Below, piece by piece: positions 26,392 through 35,299 of a stretch of 64,000 nt of DNA (positions are counted from its first letter, which is position 1; every line of letters starts with the position of its first letter). The translations under genes and the position numbers were made by a program. The DNA comes from Anaerolineales bacterium (GTDB taxonomy: Bacteria > Chloroflexota > Anaerolineae > Anaerolineales > Villigracilaceae). The notes below the pieces were generated by a model. The model was given only the letters and a program-made list of their open reading frames with translations. It did no database searches and was not told the origin of the DNA. The DNA lies in assembly GCA_023382595.1 (NCBI GenBank), contig JAHDWB010000005.1:117543-181542 (forward strand). The letters run 5' to 3'.

Positions 26392-27321
26392 ATGAAAATA
26401 ACGTATTCCATCATTGCACCCATCTATAACGAGATCGATAATCTGCCGGAGTTGTACCGCCGTGTGAAGGAAGTGATGGATTCATCCGGCGAACCGTGGG
26501 AACTGATCCTGGTTGACGACGGCTCGACCGACGGTTCGACGGACAAGATCCGCGAGCTGGCAGAAGCGGATAAGACCGTGCGCCCTGTGATCTTTGCGCG
26601 GAATTTTGGGCATCAGGTTGCCATCACCGCCGGTTGGGATTACGCCCGCGGTGATGCGGTCGTCATCATCGATGCGGATTTGCAGGATCCGCCTGAAGTG
26701 ATCCTGGACCTTGCCGAGAAGTGGAAGGAAGGGTATGAGGTCGTGTACGCAACCCGCGGCGAGCGCGAAGGCGAATCCTGGTTCAAGTTGTGGACGGCGT
26801 CGCTGTTCTATCGGATCATTTATCGTATTACAGATGTGAAGATCCCCGTGGATACGGGGGATTTCCGCTTGATGGACCGCAAGGTGGTGGATGTGCTCAA
26901 GCACATGAAGGAGCGGCATCGTTTTCCGCGCGGGATGTCGGCATGGGTGGGTTTTCGCCAGATCGGCGTGACGTACAAACGCGCCGCGCGGCGCTCAGGT
27001 GTGACCAAATATCCGTTCAAGAAAATGCTCCGGCTGGCGATCAACGCTGTGACGGGGTTCTCGTATTTCCCATTGCAGGTGGCAACCTATTTTGGTTTCA
27101 TTTCGGCAGGCATTGCGATCCTGGCGATTCCGGTGGTCATCTACATGCGCATGACCGGCAGTGGCGCATTTTTCGGTCAGGCGACCACCTTGATCGCGGT
27201 GTTGTTCCTCGGCGGTGTGCAGTTGATCTCGCTTGGCATCCTTGGCGAGTATATTGGTCGTTTGTACGATGAAGCGAAGGGGAGACCGTTGTATATCGTC
27301 CGTGAGGCGCCGGAGGATTAA
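26392..27321 (+). CDS. Family 2 glycosyltransferase (DPM1/GtrB-like) with two C-terminal membrane helices
   Basis: The 309-residue protein has an N-terminal GT-A domain with PIYNEIDNLPEL, LVDDGSTDGST, and the metal-binding IIDADLQDPPEV, plus VDTGDFRLMDRKV. Two membrane helices (about 230-250 and 262-288) and ILGEYIGRLYDEAKGRPLYI follow. Such enzymes load a sugar from a nucleotide donor onto polyprenyl phosphate, which GT-C enzymes then use. It could feed the GT-C-like proteins at 229 and 8303 (inference). It starts 9 nt after the PLP enzyme gene with no clear ribosome site. Confidence 0.9.
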   Translation: MKITYSIIAPIYNEIDNLPELYRRVKEVMDSSGEPWELILVDDGSTDGSTDKIRELAEADKTVRPVIFARNFGHQVAITAGWDYARGDAVVIIDADLQDPPEVILDLAEKWKEGYEVVYATRGEREGESWFKLWTASLFYRIIYRITDVKIPVDTGDFRLMDRKVVDVLKHMKERHRFPRGMSAWVGFRQIGVTYKRAARRSGVTKYPFKKMLRLAINAVTGFSYFPLQVATYFGFISAGIAILAIPVVIYMRMTGSGAFFGQATTLIAVLFLGGVQLISLGILGEYIGRLYDEAKGRPLYIVREAPED

Positions 27322-27367
27322 CCCGTCAATCCCTGCTTAACATCATAATATTCCAGTTTGCATTCCA

Positions 27368-27388
27368 TCAGTCACTTGATGTGACTGA
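27368..27388 (+). repeat. Small hairpin in the gap before the MATE gene
   Basis: TCAGTCAC and GTGACTGA form an 8-bp stem with loop TTGAT. A pyrimidine-rich CTATTTGTTTTTAGCC lies about 15 nt further on, so weak termination is possible. The rest of the 130-base gap shows nothing I recognise. Confidence 0.4.
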
Positions 27389-27451
27389 ATTATGTTGAGC
27401 GGCTATTTGTTTTTAGCCTGCATCGTATCCCTATTTAATTAACCGTCTCCC

Positions 27452-28810
27452 ATGAATCTTTCATTTCTCAAAGACCGCGCCTTCCTGCGCGAAATGCTGA
27501 CGATCGCCGTCCCCATCTCGTTCCAGCAGCTTGTCAGCGCCTCACTCAATATGATCGACGTCATCATGGTCGGTCAATTGGGCGAAGCCTCCATCGCCGC
27601 GCTTGGATTGTCCAATCAGGTGTTCTTCGTCTTCATCCTGTTGTTGTTTGGCACCACCAGCGGCATGGCGATCTTTACCGCGCAATATTGGGGAAAACAG
27701 GAAGTCGAGCCGATCCGCAAGGTGCTGGGCATGAGTCTGCTGACCACGACGATCATTGCGGTCATCTTTACGCTCACTGCCACGCTGATACCTGAAGTGG
27801 TATTGGGCTTTTATACGAACGACTCCGAAGTGATCCAGATCGGCGCCCGCTACCTGCGCATCGTCGGTCTTTCCTATATTCCCGTCGCGATCGCCACCTC
27901 CTATGTCGCCGTCCTGCGCAGTATTCAATTGATCAAGATCGCCGTGATCGCCACTATCAGCGCCTTGATCTTCAAAACGACGCTCGGCTACATGCTGATC
28001 TTCGGCATTTGGATATTCCCTGAACTTGGCGTGGAAGGCGCGGCGATCGGCACCGCATCAGGCTGGATCTTGCAAGTGATCCTGCTCTTTGTGCTGGTCC
28101 ACACCTGGAAGACTCCTCTCGCCGCCAACCCGTTGACCTTTTTCTCCTTTGATCTCTCCTTCTTCGGGCGCGTCTTGCGCACCACCCTTCCCGCGCTTGC
28201 CAATGAATTCTTCTGGTCGCTGGGGATCACGACCTACAACGCCATCTATGCCCGCATCGGCACGGATGCCATCGCCGCAATCAACGTCAATGCGACGATC
28301 GAGGAGCTCGGCTTTGTAGTCTTTATGGGGTTGGGGAACGCCTGCGCGGTAATGGTCGGCAACCGCATCGGGGCAGGGAAGCGCGAGGAAGCCTATCAAA
28401 CCCTGTGGCGTGTAGTCACGCTGGCAGTTATCGCCGCATGGGTGGTTGGCTTGACCGTCTTCCTGTTGCGCGATGCTGTAGTGAGTTTGTACAATCTCTC
28501 CCCCAACGGCGTGGACAGTGTCCGGGTGTTGATGCTGGTCATGGCATGCACGATCTGGATCCGCATGCTCAACTTCACGACCTTTATCGGCGGCCTGCGG
28601 GCGGGCGGTGATACGCGCTTTGCCATGTTCATGGAACTTTTCTCCATTTGGGGCGTTGGAGTGCCATCCGCATATATCGGCGCTTTTGTGCTGGGGCTGC
28701 CCGTATATTATGTCTATCTGATGGTGGCGCTGGAAGAGCTGGTGAAGGCTTTCATCAGCGTATGGCGGATCAGGTCGCGCAGATGGATGCACGACCTGGT
28801 CAATGTGTAG
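27452..28810 (+). CDS. MATE-family efflux transporter
   Basis: The 452-residue protein has twelve predicted membrane helices in two homologous halves. The first half has SFQQLVSASLNMIDVIMVGQ, and LGLSNQVFFVFILLLFGTTS matches the NorM/DinF group. MATE proteins export cationic drugs or metabolites using sodium or proton gradients. It is the last plus-strand gene before the minus-strand light locus; its stop abuts the lycopene cyclase stop with no gap, an arrangement that leaves no room for a terminator between the convergent genes. Confidence 0.9.
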   Translation: MNLSFLKDRAFLREMLTIAVPISFQQLVSASLNMIDVIMVGQLGEASIAALGLSNQVFFVFILLLFGTTSGMAIFTAQYWGKQEVEPIRKVLGMSLLTTTIIAVIFTLTATLIPEVVLGFYTNDSEVIQIGARYLRIVGLSYIPVAIATSYVAVLRSIQLIKIAVIATISALIFKTTLGYMLIFGIWIFPELGVEGAAIGTASGWILQVILLFVLVHTWKTPLAANPLTFFSFDLSFFGRVLRTTLPALANEFFWSLGITTYNAIYARIGTDAIAAINVNATIEELGFVVFMGLGNACAVMVGNRIGAGKREEAYQTLWRVVTLAVIAAWVVGLTVFLLRDAVVSLYNLSPNGVDSVRVLMLVMACTIWIRMLNFTTFIGGLRAGGDTRFAMFMELFSIWGVGVPSAYIGAFVLGLPVYYVYLMVALEELVKAFISVWRIRSRRWMHDLVNV

Positions 28811-29605
28811 TTACGGCAGTCCTTTGTATCCACGCGCCTTCCAATCCGCAAAACGTTGACGCCCGATGTTGGATAACAGCAACGTCATTCCGAAATTAAT
28901 GAGCGTAACGGTGATGAAGAAGAAGACGACTTCTTCGATGGGCAGGATGCCGAAGAAAAGGATACCCGTCGTTTGATCTTTCGCAATGGACCAGGTGGTG
29001 TCGGTCAATGCGATGATGTCGGTCAGGGAGAGGAATGTGCCGGGCACGAGGATGCCAGCCAGTACCAGCCTGCGGTGATGCCAGAGAATATCTGCGCCGT
29101 AGAGCATTTGCGGGAAGATGGCGGGTAACGCCCAGAAGAAGATGATGGCGAGATAGGTCCACTCGCGCCCGCCGAGGAAAAGCAGATAGGTGAAGACCAG
29201 CCAGGCGGCGGCGAGAATCCCAAACGCGGTCAATCGGACGTTGACGGATGGCTTGAATGTTTCCGTCGGTTCGGGGATGCGCCTCGCCAGGAACCACCAC
29301 CATAACCCTGCAAGTAATGTTTCCAGCACGAAGAATGTATATTCTTCGATGGGCACATAACCAAGGACGATACCTGTCACAAGATCGGGGTTGTAGTACC
29401 ACACGCCCGTGGCAACGAGATAGTTATCCCATGGGGTGGTATATGTGACCGCAATGATGATGTGGACAAGGATCGCCGTCCACACGGCACGCCCGTTCGC
29501 GAATCCGCGCGTGAGGTTGCCCCTGCGGTTGTCCCACCATGTGATGGCAAGAAATACGAGAATGGGGATGACGAGAAAGCGAAGTAGAAATCCAAAGTAT
29601 GTCAT
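28811..29605 (-). CDS. Lycopene cyclase, fused two-domain CrtYc-CrtYd type
   Basis: The 264-residue membrane protein has seven or so helices and two copies of the lycopene-cyclase domain. PIEEYTFFVLETLLAG is in the first half and PIEEVVFFFITVTLINFG in the second; the paired glutamates are the conserved active residues. These enzymes form the end rings of carotenoids from lycopene. The start at 29605 has AGGAA 6 nt upstream; the frame continues 22 codons further, into a repeat. It is the last gene of the light locus and is separated from the P450 by inverted repeats. Confidence 0.85.
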   Translation of the reverse strand: MTYFGFLLRFLVIPILVFLAITWWDNRRGNLTRGFANGRAVWTAILVHIIIAVTYTTPWDNYLVATGVWYYNPDLVTGIVLGYVPIEEYTFFVLETLLAGLWWWFLARRIPEPTETFKPSVNVRLTAFGILAAAWLVFTYLLFLGGREWTYLAIIFFWALPAIFPQMLYGADILWHHRRLVLAGILVPGTFLSLTDIIALTDTTWSIAKDQTTGILFFGILPIEEVVFFFITVTLINFGMTLLLSNIGRQRFADWKARGYKGLP

Positions 29606-29618
29606 GTTATTTCCTAAA

Positions 29619-29671
29619 CCGGTGGTTGAGTAGTCCCGCGTGGTCTTCGCGGGGCATATCGAAACCACCAC
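29619..29671. repeat. Left element of a REPIN-like inverted repeat pair
   Basis: This element starts CCGGTGGTTGAGTAG and ends ATCGAAACCACCAC. Its ends are nearly complementary, and the middle holds a further stem, CCCGCG with CGCGGG. It is an inverted copy of the element at 29704-29741 apart from the central hairpin. It lies just upstream of the lycopene cyclase ribosome site. Confidence 0.75.
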
Positions 29672-29703
29672 TTGTATGAAAATTTGGTTGCTTTATTAAA
29701 CTT

Positions 29704-29741
29704 GTGGTTTCGATACGGGCTTCGCCCTATTCAACCACCGG
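29704..29741. repeat. Right element of a REPIN-like inverted repeat pair, containing the P450 stop codon
   Basis: GTGGTTTCGATACGGGC and CTATTCAACCACCGG frame a GGGC-TTC-GCCC mini-hairpin. Reverse-complemented, it matches the left element over both flanks. The last codons of the P450 gene (Pro-Val-Val-Glu-stop) are read from this repeat, so insertion has probably set the C-terminus of that protein. Confidence 0.75.
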
Positions 29742-30983
29742 GCGTTTCTTAATTTTCATCATCACACCCGGTCTGGGCTCCAGCGTGGCGCCCATATGCG
29801 GGTGGATGGGATGATTGGTGAATTCGAACGTGTAGTTTTTCAACAAATGTGCCATGACGACCCGCACCTCCGCCTGACCGAACGCTGCGCCGATGCATGC
29901 CCGCGGACCGCCGCCAAACGGAACGTACGAAAAGGGCGGCGTTTTACGTCCATGCGCGAAACGCTCGGGGCAAAAGGATTCGGCATTCTCCCAGATTTCG
30001 GGGTCGCGGTGGGTGAGGTAGATCGAGTAGAACATCCGCTCGCCTGCGGGGACGCTGCCTTCCGCAAATTCCATCTCTTCCGTCACGCGGCGGTTGCCGA
30101 TGTGGATGGGCGGATACAGCCGCAGACTTTCCTTGATGACCTGATCGAGCAGGGGAGATTTTTCCATGCCGTCCACTTCATCCACGACGCGTTGATGGAT
30201 CTCGGGGTGCTGTCCAAGCAGGGCGAACGCCCATGCCAGCAATGCCGTGGATGTGTCATGCCCGGCAATGAGCATGGTCAGCATCTGGTCGCGGATGACT
30301 TTATCTGTGAGTCTCGCGTCGATGAGATGTTGCAATAAATCTGTCTTTTCCTCTTTATTCCTTCTTCTTTCCTGGATGATTTCAAACAAATACGCATCCA
30401 ACTCCCGCAGCGGCTTGCGGAAACCGAAGCGTGGCATCTTGCGCCAGATGATCCATGCACCGGGCGAAATGTACTCGATGGCTTTCAGTACCGGCATCCA
30501 AATGCGCGGGATGTCGTCCCAGGCGTCCCTGCTGAAGAGCGCGTCCATGATGATGAGCAGGGCGATCTTGCGGCTTTCGATCAGCATATCCACCACATCG
30601 CCGTCGCGCCACTCGGCGGTCACTCTGTCGGTGTGGCGAATCATCATGTCCGTGTAGCCAGGCAGGGTCGAGGGATGAAGCGAAGGCTCCATCAATTTTC
30701 GGTAGCGGTCATGTTCGTCGCCGTCGACGATCAGCACGCCGCGGTCCAACAAATCCGTGACGGGATCGGTGTTGCGCCATAGCACTTTATCGCGCTCTGT
30801 GACCAGCACTTTGCGGTTCGCTTCGGGACCGAAAACGACATAGGGGCGGAAGCCGGGGATGGGGATTTGAAAGAAGCGCCCGACGTGCTTCGCCATCACT
30901 TTCAGCGGACCGAGCGGGGATCTTTCCTTGAATAACGCTTTGAGCGCAGCGCGTCCCGCTTCGGGGGAAATTGGCTTGTCCAT
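29727..30983 (-). CDS. Cytochrome P450, probably carotenoid-modifying
   Basis: The 418-residue P450 is complete. The oxygen-activation helix has AGHDTS (240-245), the ExxR pair is E285-R288 in KESLRLYPP, and heme ligand C363 sits in PFGGGPRACIGAAFG. No membrane anchor or fused reductase is present, so it needs separate ferredoxin-type partners, which are not in the window. Its place between lycopene cyclase and other light-locus genes suggests carotenoid hydroxylation or ketolation, like CYP175-type enzymes; that is inference. The stop lies in a repeat element. It starts 6 nt after the hydrolase gene. Confidence 0.9.
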   Translation of the reverse strand: MDKPISPEAGRAALKALFKERSPLGPLKVMAKHVGRFFQIPIPGFRPYVVFGPEANRKVLVTERDKVLWRNTDPVTDLLDRGVLIVDGDEHDRYRKLMEPSLHPSTLPGYTDMMIRHTDRVTAEWRDGDVVDMLIESRKIALLIIMDALFSRDAWDDIPRIWMPVLKAIEYISPGAWIIWRKMPRFGFRKPLRELDAYLFEIIQERRRNKEEKTDLLQHLIDARLTDKVIRDQMLTMLIAGHDTSTALLAWAFALLGQHPEIHQRVVDEVDGMEKSPLLDQVIKESLRLYPPIHIGNRRVTEEMEFAEGSVPAGERMFYSIYLTHRDPEIWENAESFCPERFAHGRKTPPFSYVPFGGGPRACIGAAFGQAEVRVVMAHLLKNYTFEFTNHPIHPHMGATLEPRPGVMMKIKKRPVVE

Positions 30984-30989
30984 TCGTTC

Positions 30990-31952
30990 TTATTCCAGCG
31001 TCTCAAGAAATTGGATCACCGCCTGCATGAACTCAGCAGGGGTTTCTTCATGCGGCACATGTCCGCTTTGTGGGATGACGACCAATCCGGCGTTCGGCAG
31101 TTCTCCCGCCAGTCGAACCGACTGCTCGGTGGGGACGATGCGGTCATCGTCGCCTGTAATAACGAGGATAGGCAGGGTCAATTCGTCCAGCCGTTCGGCG
31201 AGCCCGCTTTCGTGGCTGGAAACGGTCAGGTACCAAAGAGCTTTATCCCAGTTCTCAATACGAAGCGGCTTTTGATAGCCTTCAATTACATCGGGTGTGA
31301 TCTTGCCGGGGTCATGCCAGGCGACTTCGACCAGTTCGGGTCCGCGGGTTTGAATCTGCCGCGCAAACAACGGACCGACGCGATTCATCTGCGGCGTCTT
31401 CAACAGCGGACGAATCCACGCGGGTGCGCCTCCGCCTGCATAGACGGCTGGGTCAACCAGAATGAGGCTTTCGACCCGCTCGGGATATTGCAGCGCGGTC
31501 AGCATCGAGATCGTCCCGCCCGCCGAGTTGCCGACCAGGATCGCCTTTTCGACTCCGAGCGCGTCCATCAGCCCGATGACGAGTTCGATCTGCGCCTCCT
31601 GGCTGTATGGGCTTTCGCCCTCCCATTCCATCGGACGTTCGGTCAACCCGAAGGCGGGACGGTCATAGGCGATGACAGTTCCGATCTCCGCTAGCGGAGC
31701 GGTCACTTCACGCCATGAGAACAGACTCGCGCCAAATCCGTGCAGGAGGATGAAGACGGGTTCGCCGCTCCCAAATTTTTTATAGTGAACATTCATCCCG
31801 TTGACTTCGATGAACTGGTTGTCCGCGTCCGCCAATGTTTCCGCGGGAACTGTATTTTCCAACGGCGGCACGGGGATGAGGAACGGTCCGATCAATACAA
31901 GTGCAAGAATGATTCCAAGAGCGATTCCCGCCCAGCGAAAAAACTTTTTCAT
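30990..31952 (-). CDS. Membrane-anchored alpha/beta hydrolase
   Basis: The 320-residue protein has an N-terminal membrane helix (about 6-28), then an alpha/beta hydrolase fold: oxyanion region LLHGFGASLFSW, nucleophile elbow VGNSAGGTIS, a late aspartate in ITGDDDRIVP and catalytic histidine in SGHVPHEE. It may act on ester or ether lipids, possibly esterified carotenoids, but the substrate is unknown. Its start overlaps the photolyase stop by 4 nt, so it belongs to the light operon. Confidence 0.85.
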   Translation of the reverse strand: MKKFFRWAGIALGIILALVLIGPFLIPVPPLENTVPAETLADADNQFIEVNGMNVHYKKFGSGEPVFILLHGFGASLFSWREVTAPLAEIGTVIAYDRPAFGLTERPMEWEGESPYSQEAQIELVIGLMDALGVEKAILVGNSAGGTISMLTALQYPERVESLILVDPAVYAGGGAPAWIRPLLKTPQMNRVGPLFARQIQTRGPELVEVAWHDPGKITPDVIEGYQKPLRIENWDKALWYLTVSSHESGLAERLDELTLPILVITGDDDRIVPTEQSVRLAGELPNAGLVVIPQSGHVPHEETPAEFMQAVIQFLETLE

Positions 31953-33301
31953 CTCACTTTTTCCTTTGAAATGGCGTATGCCTGCAACGTCCGTTCCTTG
32001 ACGATCTCACGCTTCACGATCGGTTGGGGCGGATACCCGGCGACGTGCACTTCATATTCCCACGGCGCGTGGATCTCCTCCGCGCTCACTCCGCGTAGTT
32101 CGGGAACCCACTTGCGAATGTAATCGCCGTGCGGGTCGAACTTCGCGCTTTGCAACACGGGGTTGAAGATGCGAAAGTATGGCGCGGCGTCCGTACCTGT
32201 GCCAGCCGTCCATTGCCAGCCGCCGTTGTTCGCGGCGGGATCACCGTCGATCAGGTTTTCCATGAACCACGCTTCGCCCCAACGCCAATCGATCAACAGG
32301 TCTTTGACGAGAAATGACGCGACAATCATGCGCGCGCGGTTGTGCATCCAGCCCGTCGCTTTGAGTTGACGCATCGCCGCATCCACCACAGGGACGCCTG
32401 TTCTGCCATCCTTCCACGCTTCATACTCTGACAGGTCGTTCCGCCAGGGGATGTTCGCCAGTGACTTGTTGAACGCGGTTTTCGTCACATACGGGAAGTG
32501 ATACAGGATTTGGATATAGAACTCGCGCCAAATAAGTTCGTTGAGCCAGATCTCCGCGCCACGTGAGTTGGTGTTTTGAAAGTTTGCAAGTTTTGCAGCA
32601 TGGACAGCCTGACGCAAGCCGATCATGCCGAAACGAAGATAGGGCGAGAGCGCGGACGTGCCGTCCAGATCCATGCGATTGCGGTTATCGGCGTATTCAT
32701 GGATTCGTTTGTACAGGAATTCTTCGAGTCTGGTCAGCGCTTCTACTTCACCCGCCGGGAAGAGCGAATCGTTTGCAAATTTCGGCAACGACTCGGATGC
32801 GATTCCTTGCGGGCTGTTGATGCGTTCCGGCGCGGGGATCAATTCGATTTTACCGAGCGCCGTCTTCCACGCTTTGGAATATGGCGTATAGATCGTGTAC
32901 GGTCTGCCGTCCTTTTTCAGAATGGATTTGGGATGATGCACGGTTTGTCCGCTGACGAGTTGCAGGGGCAGGAGTTTGGCAAGGAGCGCATCCCGCCTGC
33001 GGGCGTAGGGTGTGAAATCCTCCTCCGCATAAATCGCATCCGCCTGCACTTCGTCAAATAATTGACGAAGCGCATCCACGGGTTTGCCTTTGCGGATGAC
33101 AAGATACGAACCGCGTTTCCGCAGTTCGTGATCGAGTGCGTTCAGCCCGGCGTACAGGAAGTCCCTGCGGCGGGGAGATTGGGAGGAAAATGCCGGGTCG
33201 AGGATAAAGACCGGCAGGGCAGAACCAGCCTCAAGCGCGGAATGAAGCGCTGGGTTGTCCGTCAGTCTCAGGTCGCGGCGAATCCACCAGATCGAGGTCA
33301 T
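31949..33301 (-). CDS. phr: Deoxyribodipyrimidine photolyase (FAD/cryptochrome family)
   Basis: The 450-residue protein has the N-terminal antenna domain starting SIWWIRRDLRLTDNPALHSA, and the FAD domain with MRQLKATGWMHNRARMIVAS and GDPAANNGGWQWTAGTG. The NGGWQW stretch is typical of class I CPD photolyases. The enzyme uses blue light to repair UV-induced pyrimidine dimers. I use the ATG at 33301; an in-frame TTG lies two codons upstream and neither has a strong ribosome site. Its place in a CarH-containing operon suggests light induction. Confidence 0.93.
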   Translation of the reverse strand: MTSIWWIRRDLRLTDNPALHSALEAGSALPVFILDPAFSSQSPRRRDFLYAGLNALDHELRKRGSYLVIRKGKPVDALRQLFDEVQADAIYAEEDFTPYARRRDALLAKLLPLQLVSGQTVHHPKSILKKDGRPYTIYTPYSKAWKTALGKIELIPAPERINSPQGIASESLPKFANDSLFPAGEVEALTRLEEFLYKRIHEYADNRNRMDLDGTSALSPYLRFGMIGLRQAVHAAKLANFQNTNSRGAEIWLNELIWREFYIQILYHFPYVTKTAFNKSLANIPWRNDLSEYEAWKDGRTGVPVVDAAMRQLKATGWMHNRARMIVASFLVKDLLIDWRWGEAWFMENLIDGDPAANNGGWQWTAGTGTDAAPYFRIFNPVLQSAKFDPHGDYIRKWVPELRGVSAEEIHAPWEYEVHVAGYPPQPIVKREIVKERTLQAYAISKEKVR

Positions 33302-33309
33302 GGTCAAAG

Positions 33310-33888
33310 TTATGCAGTGATCTTTTCAGGCGCAACAGGAGCGGGCACTTGTTTTATGAACATCTGGTTTAGCAGTGTCAGGATTTGAAACGATGTAGTG
33401 GCTTCAAAGGTAAAGAAGCCCTCGTACATGCGCGGCTCATGCGGCAGGCGGTTTTCGGGCGTGATCTCTTCTGCGAGCAATGTGGCATGCACGCCGGGTC
33501 CGTAGGCAATGACGAACCAGTATTTCTCCAGCGGTGTGCCTGCCGTGGAAACGACATTCAAGCGCGGCAGTTGCGGCGCGGGCACATCCTCCACGCCGTA
33601 CAGCCATAATCCCGTCGCGTTGCGCGCCAGTTCCTCGTAGCGTTTCTCCTGGTCGGCGAAGCGCGAAAAGTATTGGAACGAAACGTGCAGGTCTGCCACG
33701 CCGGGGTTTTTCGTGATCATGTCTTCAATGACATGGCTGATGGTGGTCATGCCGTCCACGGTGAAGATGTAACGGAAGTTCAACTTGCGCAGCGAGTCGG
33801 TGTCCACATCCCGTAGAACAGCTTCAGTGCGGGGCGGGAAGAGCGGCAGGATGCGATTGAAGAAACTCCCTAAAATATCTCGATTCAT
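33310..33888 (-). CDS. DICT sensory-domain protein
   Basis: The 192-residue soluble protein has the pattern HVSFQYFSRFADQEKRYEEL followed by GLWLYGVED and YWFVIAYGPG, which fits the DICT domain. That domain is found with diguanylate cyclases, two-component proteins and MerR regulators and has been suggested to take part in light responses. Nothing else is fused to it here. AAGGAATTATCAA precedes the ATG. It sits 8 nt upstream of photolyase in the light operon. Family assignment is by motif memory, so moderately sure. Confidence 0.6.
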   Translation of the reverse strand: MNRDILGSFFNRILPLFPPRTEAVLRDVDTDSLRKLNFRYIFTVDGMTTISHVIEDMITKNPGVADLHVSFQYFSRFADQEKRYEELARNATGLWLYGVEDVPAPQLPRLNVVSTAGTPLEKYWFVIAYGPGVHATLLAEEITPENRLPHEPRMYEGFFTFEATTSFQILTLLNQMFIKQVPAPVAPEKITA

Positions 33889-33914
33889 TTGATAATTCCT
33901 TTTTTATATTTGAC

Positions 33915-34589
33915 TCAAAACCCGCGCCTCTGACTTTGCCATGGGGCGGGTCGGTTTTCCCGAAACTCTTCCACGCTCGGACCGCCCAACTGCGCAAGCC
34001 GCCAGGTTCCGTACAGATAGGTGAATACAAGCAGCAGGATGATGGCGGGCCATCCCATCAGTGCGTTGACCAACGCAAGTTGGCTGATTTCGCTGTTTTG
34101 AAAAAGCGTCACCTGCCAGAACAGACGCAGAGCGAAGAATAACGCCCACACTACAGTCACTTCGGTGTAGGCGGGTCGGACGCGCTCGTGCCAATACCAG
34201 TCGAGGGGCCAGCGGCGGGCGAGATAACTTGTCCATGCCACCATCGGCTTGCGGATGATCAGGCTGAACAGCGCGAGCGCAACGGTCAGCGCGCCGTTGA
34301 CGATGGCTGGCAGGAAGTAGCCTTCGGAGCGTCCTAGGAAATATGCCAGCGCAATCGCCAAACCAACACTGCCCAGCCCAGCCAGCGCATATGAGAGTGA
34401 CTGCTTCCTTCTCAAACGCACAATGGCAATGATGATTGCTAATCCCAGCGCGCCGATCATTGCGGCTTCGAAGCCCGCCAGTCCATTCAAGAGCAGGAAG
34501 AGAACGGGCGGCAGGATGGTATCCAGCAGACCGACCTTGCCGGTCACACTGCGGAATTCCTCCAGCAGTTCGCGGGCTTTCTCAGGCAT
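33915..34589 (-). CDS. Membrane protein resembling DUF3159
   Basis: The 224-residue protein has a soluble start (PEKARELLEEFRSVTG), then six likely membrane helices: LLDTILPPVLFLLLNGLAGF, ALGLAIIIAIVRL, and later VVWALFFALRLFWQVTLF. The layout resembles DUF3159 proteins, whose function is unknown. The start at 34589 overlaps the upstream gene by 8 nt; the frame extends 20 codons further, but those lie inside that gene. It is probably coupled with the light operon. Confidence 0.6.
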   Translation of the reverse strand: MPEKARELLEEFRSVTGKVGLLDTILPPVLFLLLNGLAGFEAAMIGALGLAIIIAIVRLRRKQSLSYALAGLGSVGLAIALAYFLGRSEGYFLPAIVNGALTVALALFSLIIRKPMVAWTSYLARRWPLDWYWHERVRPAYTEVTVVWALFFALRLFWQVTLFQNSEISQLALVNALMGWPAIILLLVFTYLYGTWRLAQLGGPSVEEFRENRPAPWQSQRRGF

Positions 34590-34908
34590 GTTTCCCAAGC
34601 CAGAATTTGCGCCAGTCACCGTTGCTGGCTTGCAGTGCGAGGAAAGCATAGAGCGCGCCGGTGAAGAAACCCAGCACCATCATAGCGATTGTCCACGCGA
34701 TGGCGGCGGGCAGGGACTTTTCGCGGTAGAAGATCCACATCGAGAAGAGAATGAATCCCGTGTACAGGTCCACGAGCGAGACGATGCCCCACGGCATGGA
34801 CGCCAACTGACTGCCTTCGCTGGCAAAATCCCCAACGATGAATGCGTTGGCGATGGCGGCGGTCATCGCGAGAACGCCGAGCAGGGAGATGACTTTTGCG
34901 ATTTTCAT
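34582..34908 (-). CDS. Small membrane protein resembling DUF1475
   Basis: The 108-residue protein has three hydrophobic helices (about 3-22, 38-58, 64-88). LVDLYTGFILFSMWIFYREK recalls the DUF1475 family of unknown function. Its ATG at 34908 shares one base with the upstream stop (TAATG), so translation is coupled. Function unknown; the location suggests a membrane role in the light response. Confidence 0.55.
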   Translation of the reverse strand: MKIAKVISLLGVLAMTAAIANAFIVGDFASEGSQLASMPWGIVSLVDLYTGFILFSMWIFYREKSLPAAIAWTIAMMVLGFFTGALYAFLALQASNGDWRKFWLGKHA

Positions 34909-35252
34909 TACAGCACCAGAATGATCCCGAAGACAATTTCCGCCGCGAGGCTGATCCAATTGGATTGGACGGAGGACTTGTCCACGAATATGGAAACGAA
35001 ACGCGCGGCGGCGATGGCGAGATAGGTGATGCCGAGCATTTGGTAGGTCTCGCGTGTGGCGAGGACGAAGACGGCGATGCCGAGCCCGATGAAGACGCCG
35101 CCGAGGATGGAACGGATCTCCGTGATGCCGCGTCCGCCCTCCGCGCTTAGCCCTGTAAAGCCAAAGACACTGCGCGGCGCGAGCAGGGAGACAAGTCCCG
35201 TTACGATAGTGAGGAGGACGGCGATGAGTTGGAGAATTTCAAGGAAGGTCAT
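34908..35252 (-). CDS. Small membrane protein, DUF4345-like
   Basis: The 114-residue protein has four hydrophobic segments and the stretch GGRGITEIRSILGGVFIGLG, typical of DUF4345 proteins of unknown function. It is the first of three overlapping small membrane-protein genes. AAGGAAACCC precedes the ATG. A 47-base gap upstream holds TTATCT/AGATAA arms but no strong promoter. Confidence 0.6.
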   Translation of the reverse strand: MTFLEILQLIAVLLTIVTGLVSLLAPRSVFGFTGLSAEGGRGITEIRSILGGVFIGLGIAVFVLATRETYQMLGITYLAIAAARFVSIFVDKSSVQSNWISLAAEIVFGIILVL

Positions 35253-35299
35253 GGGTTTCCTTATCTACGTGTTGGCATTTAGATAACATCACTGCGCTG

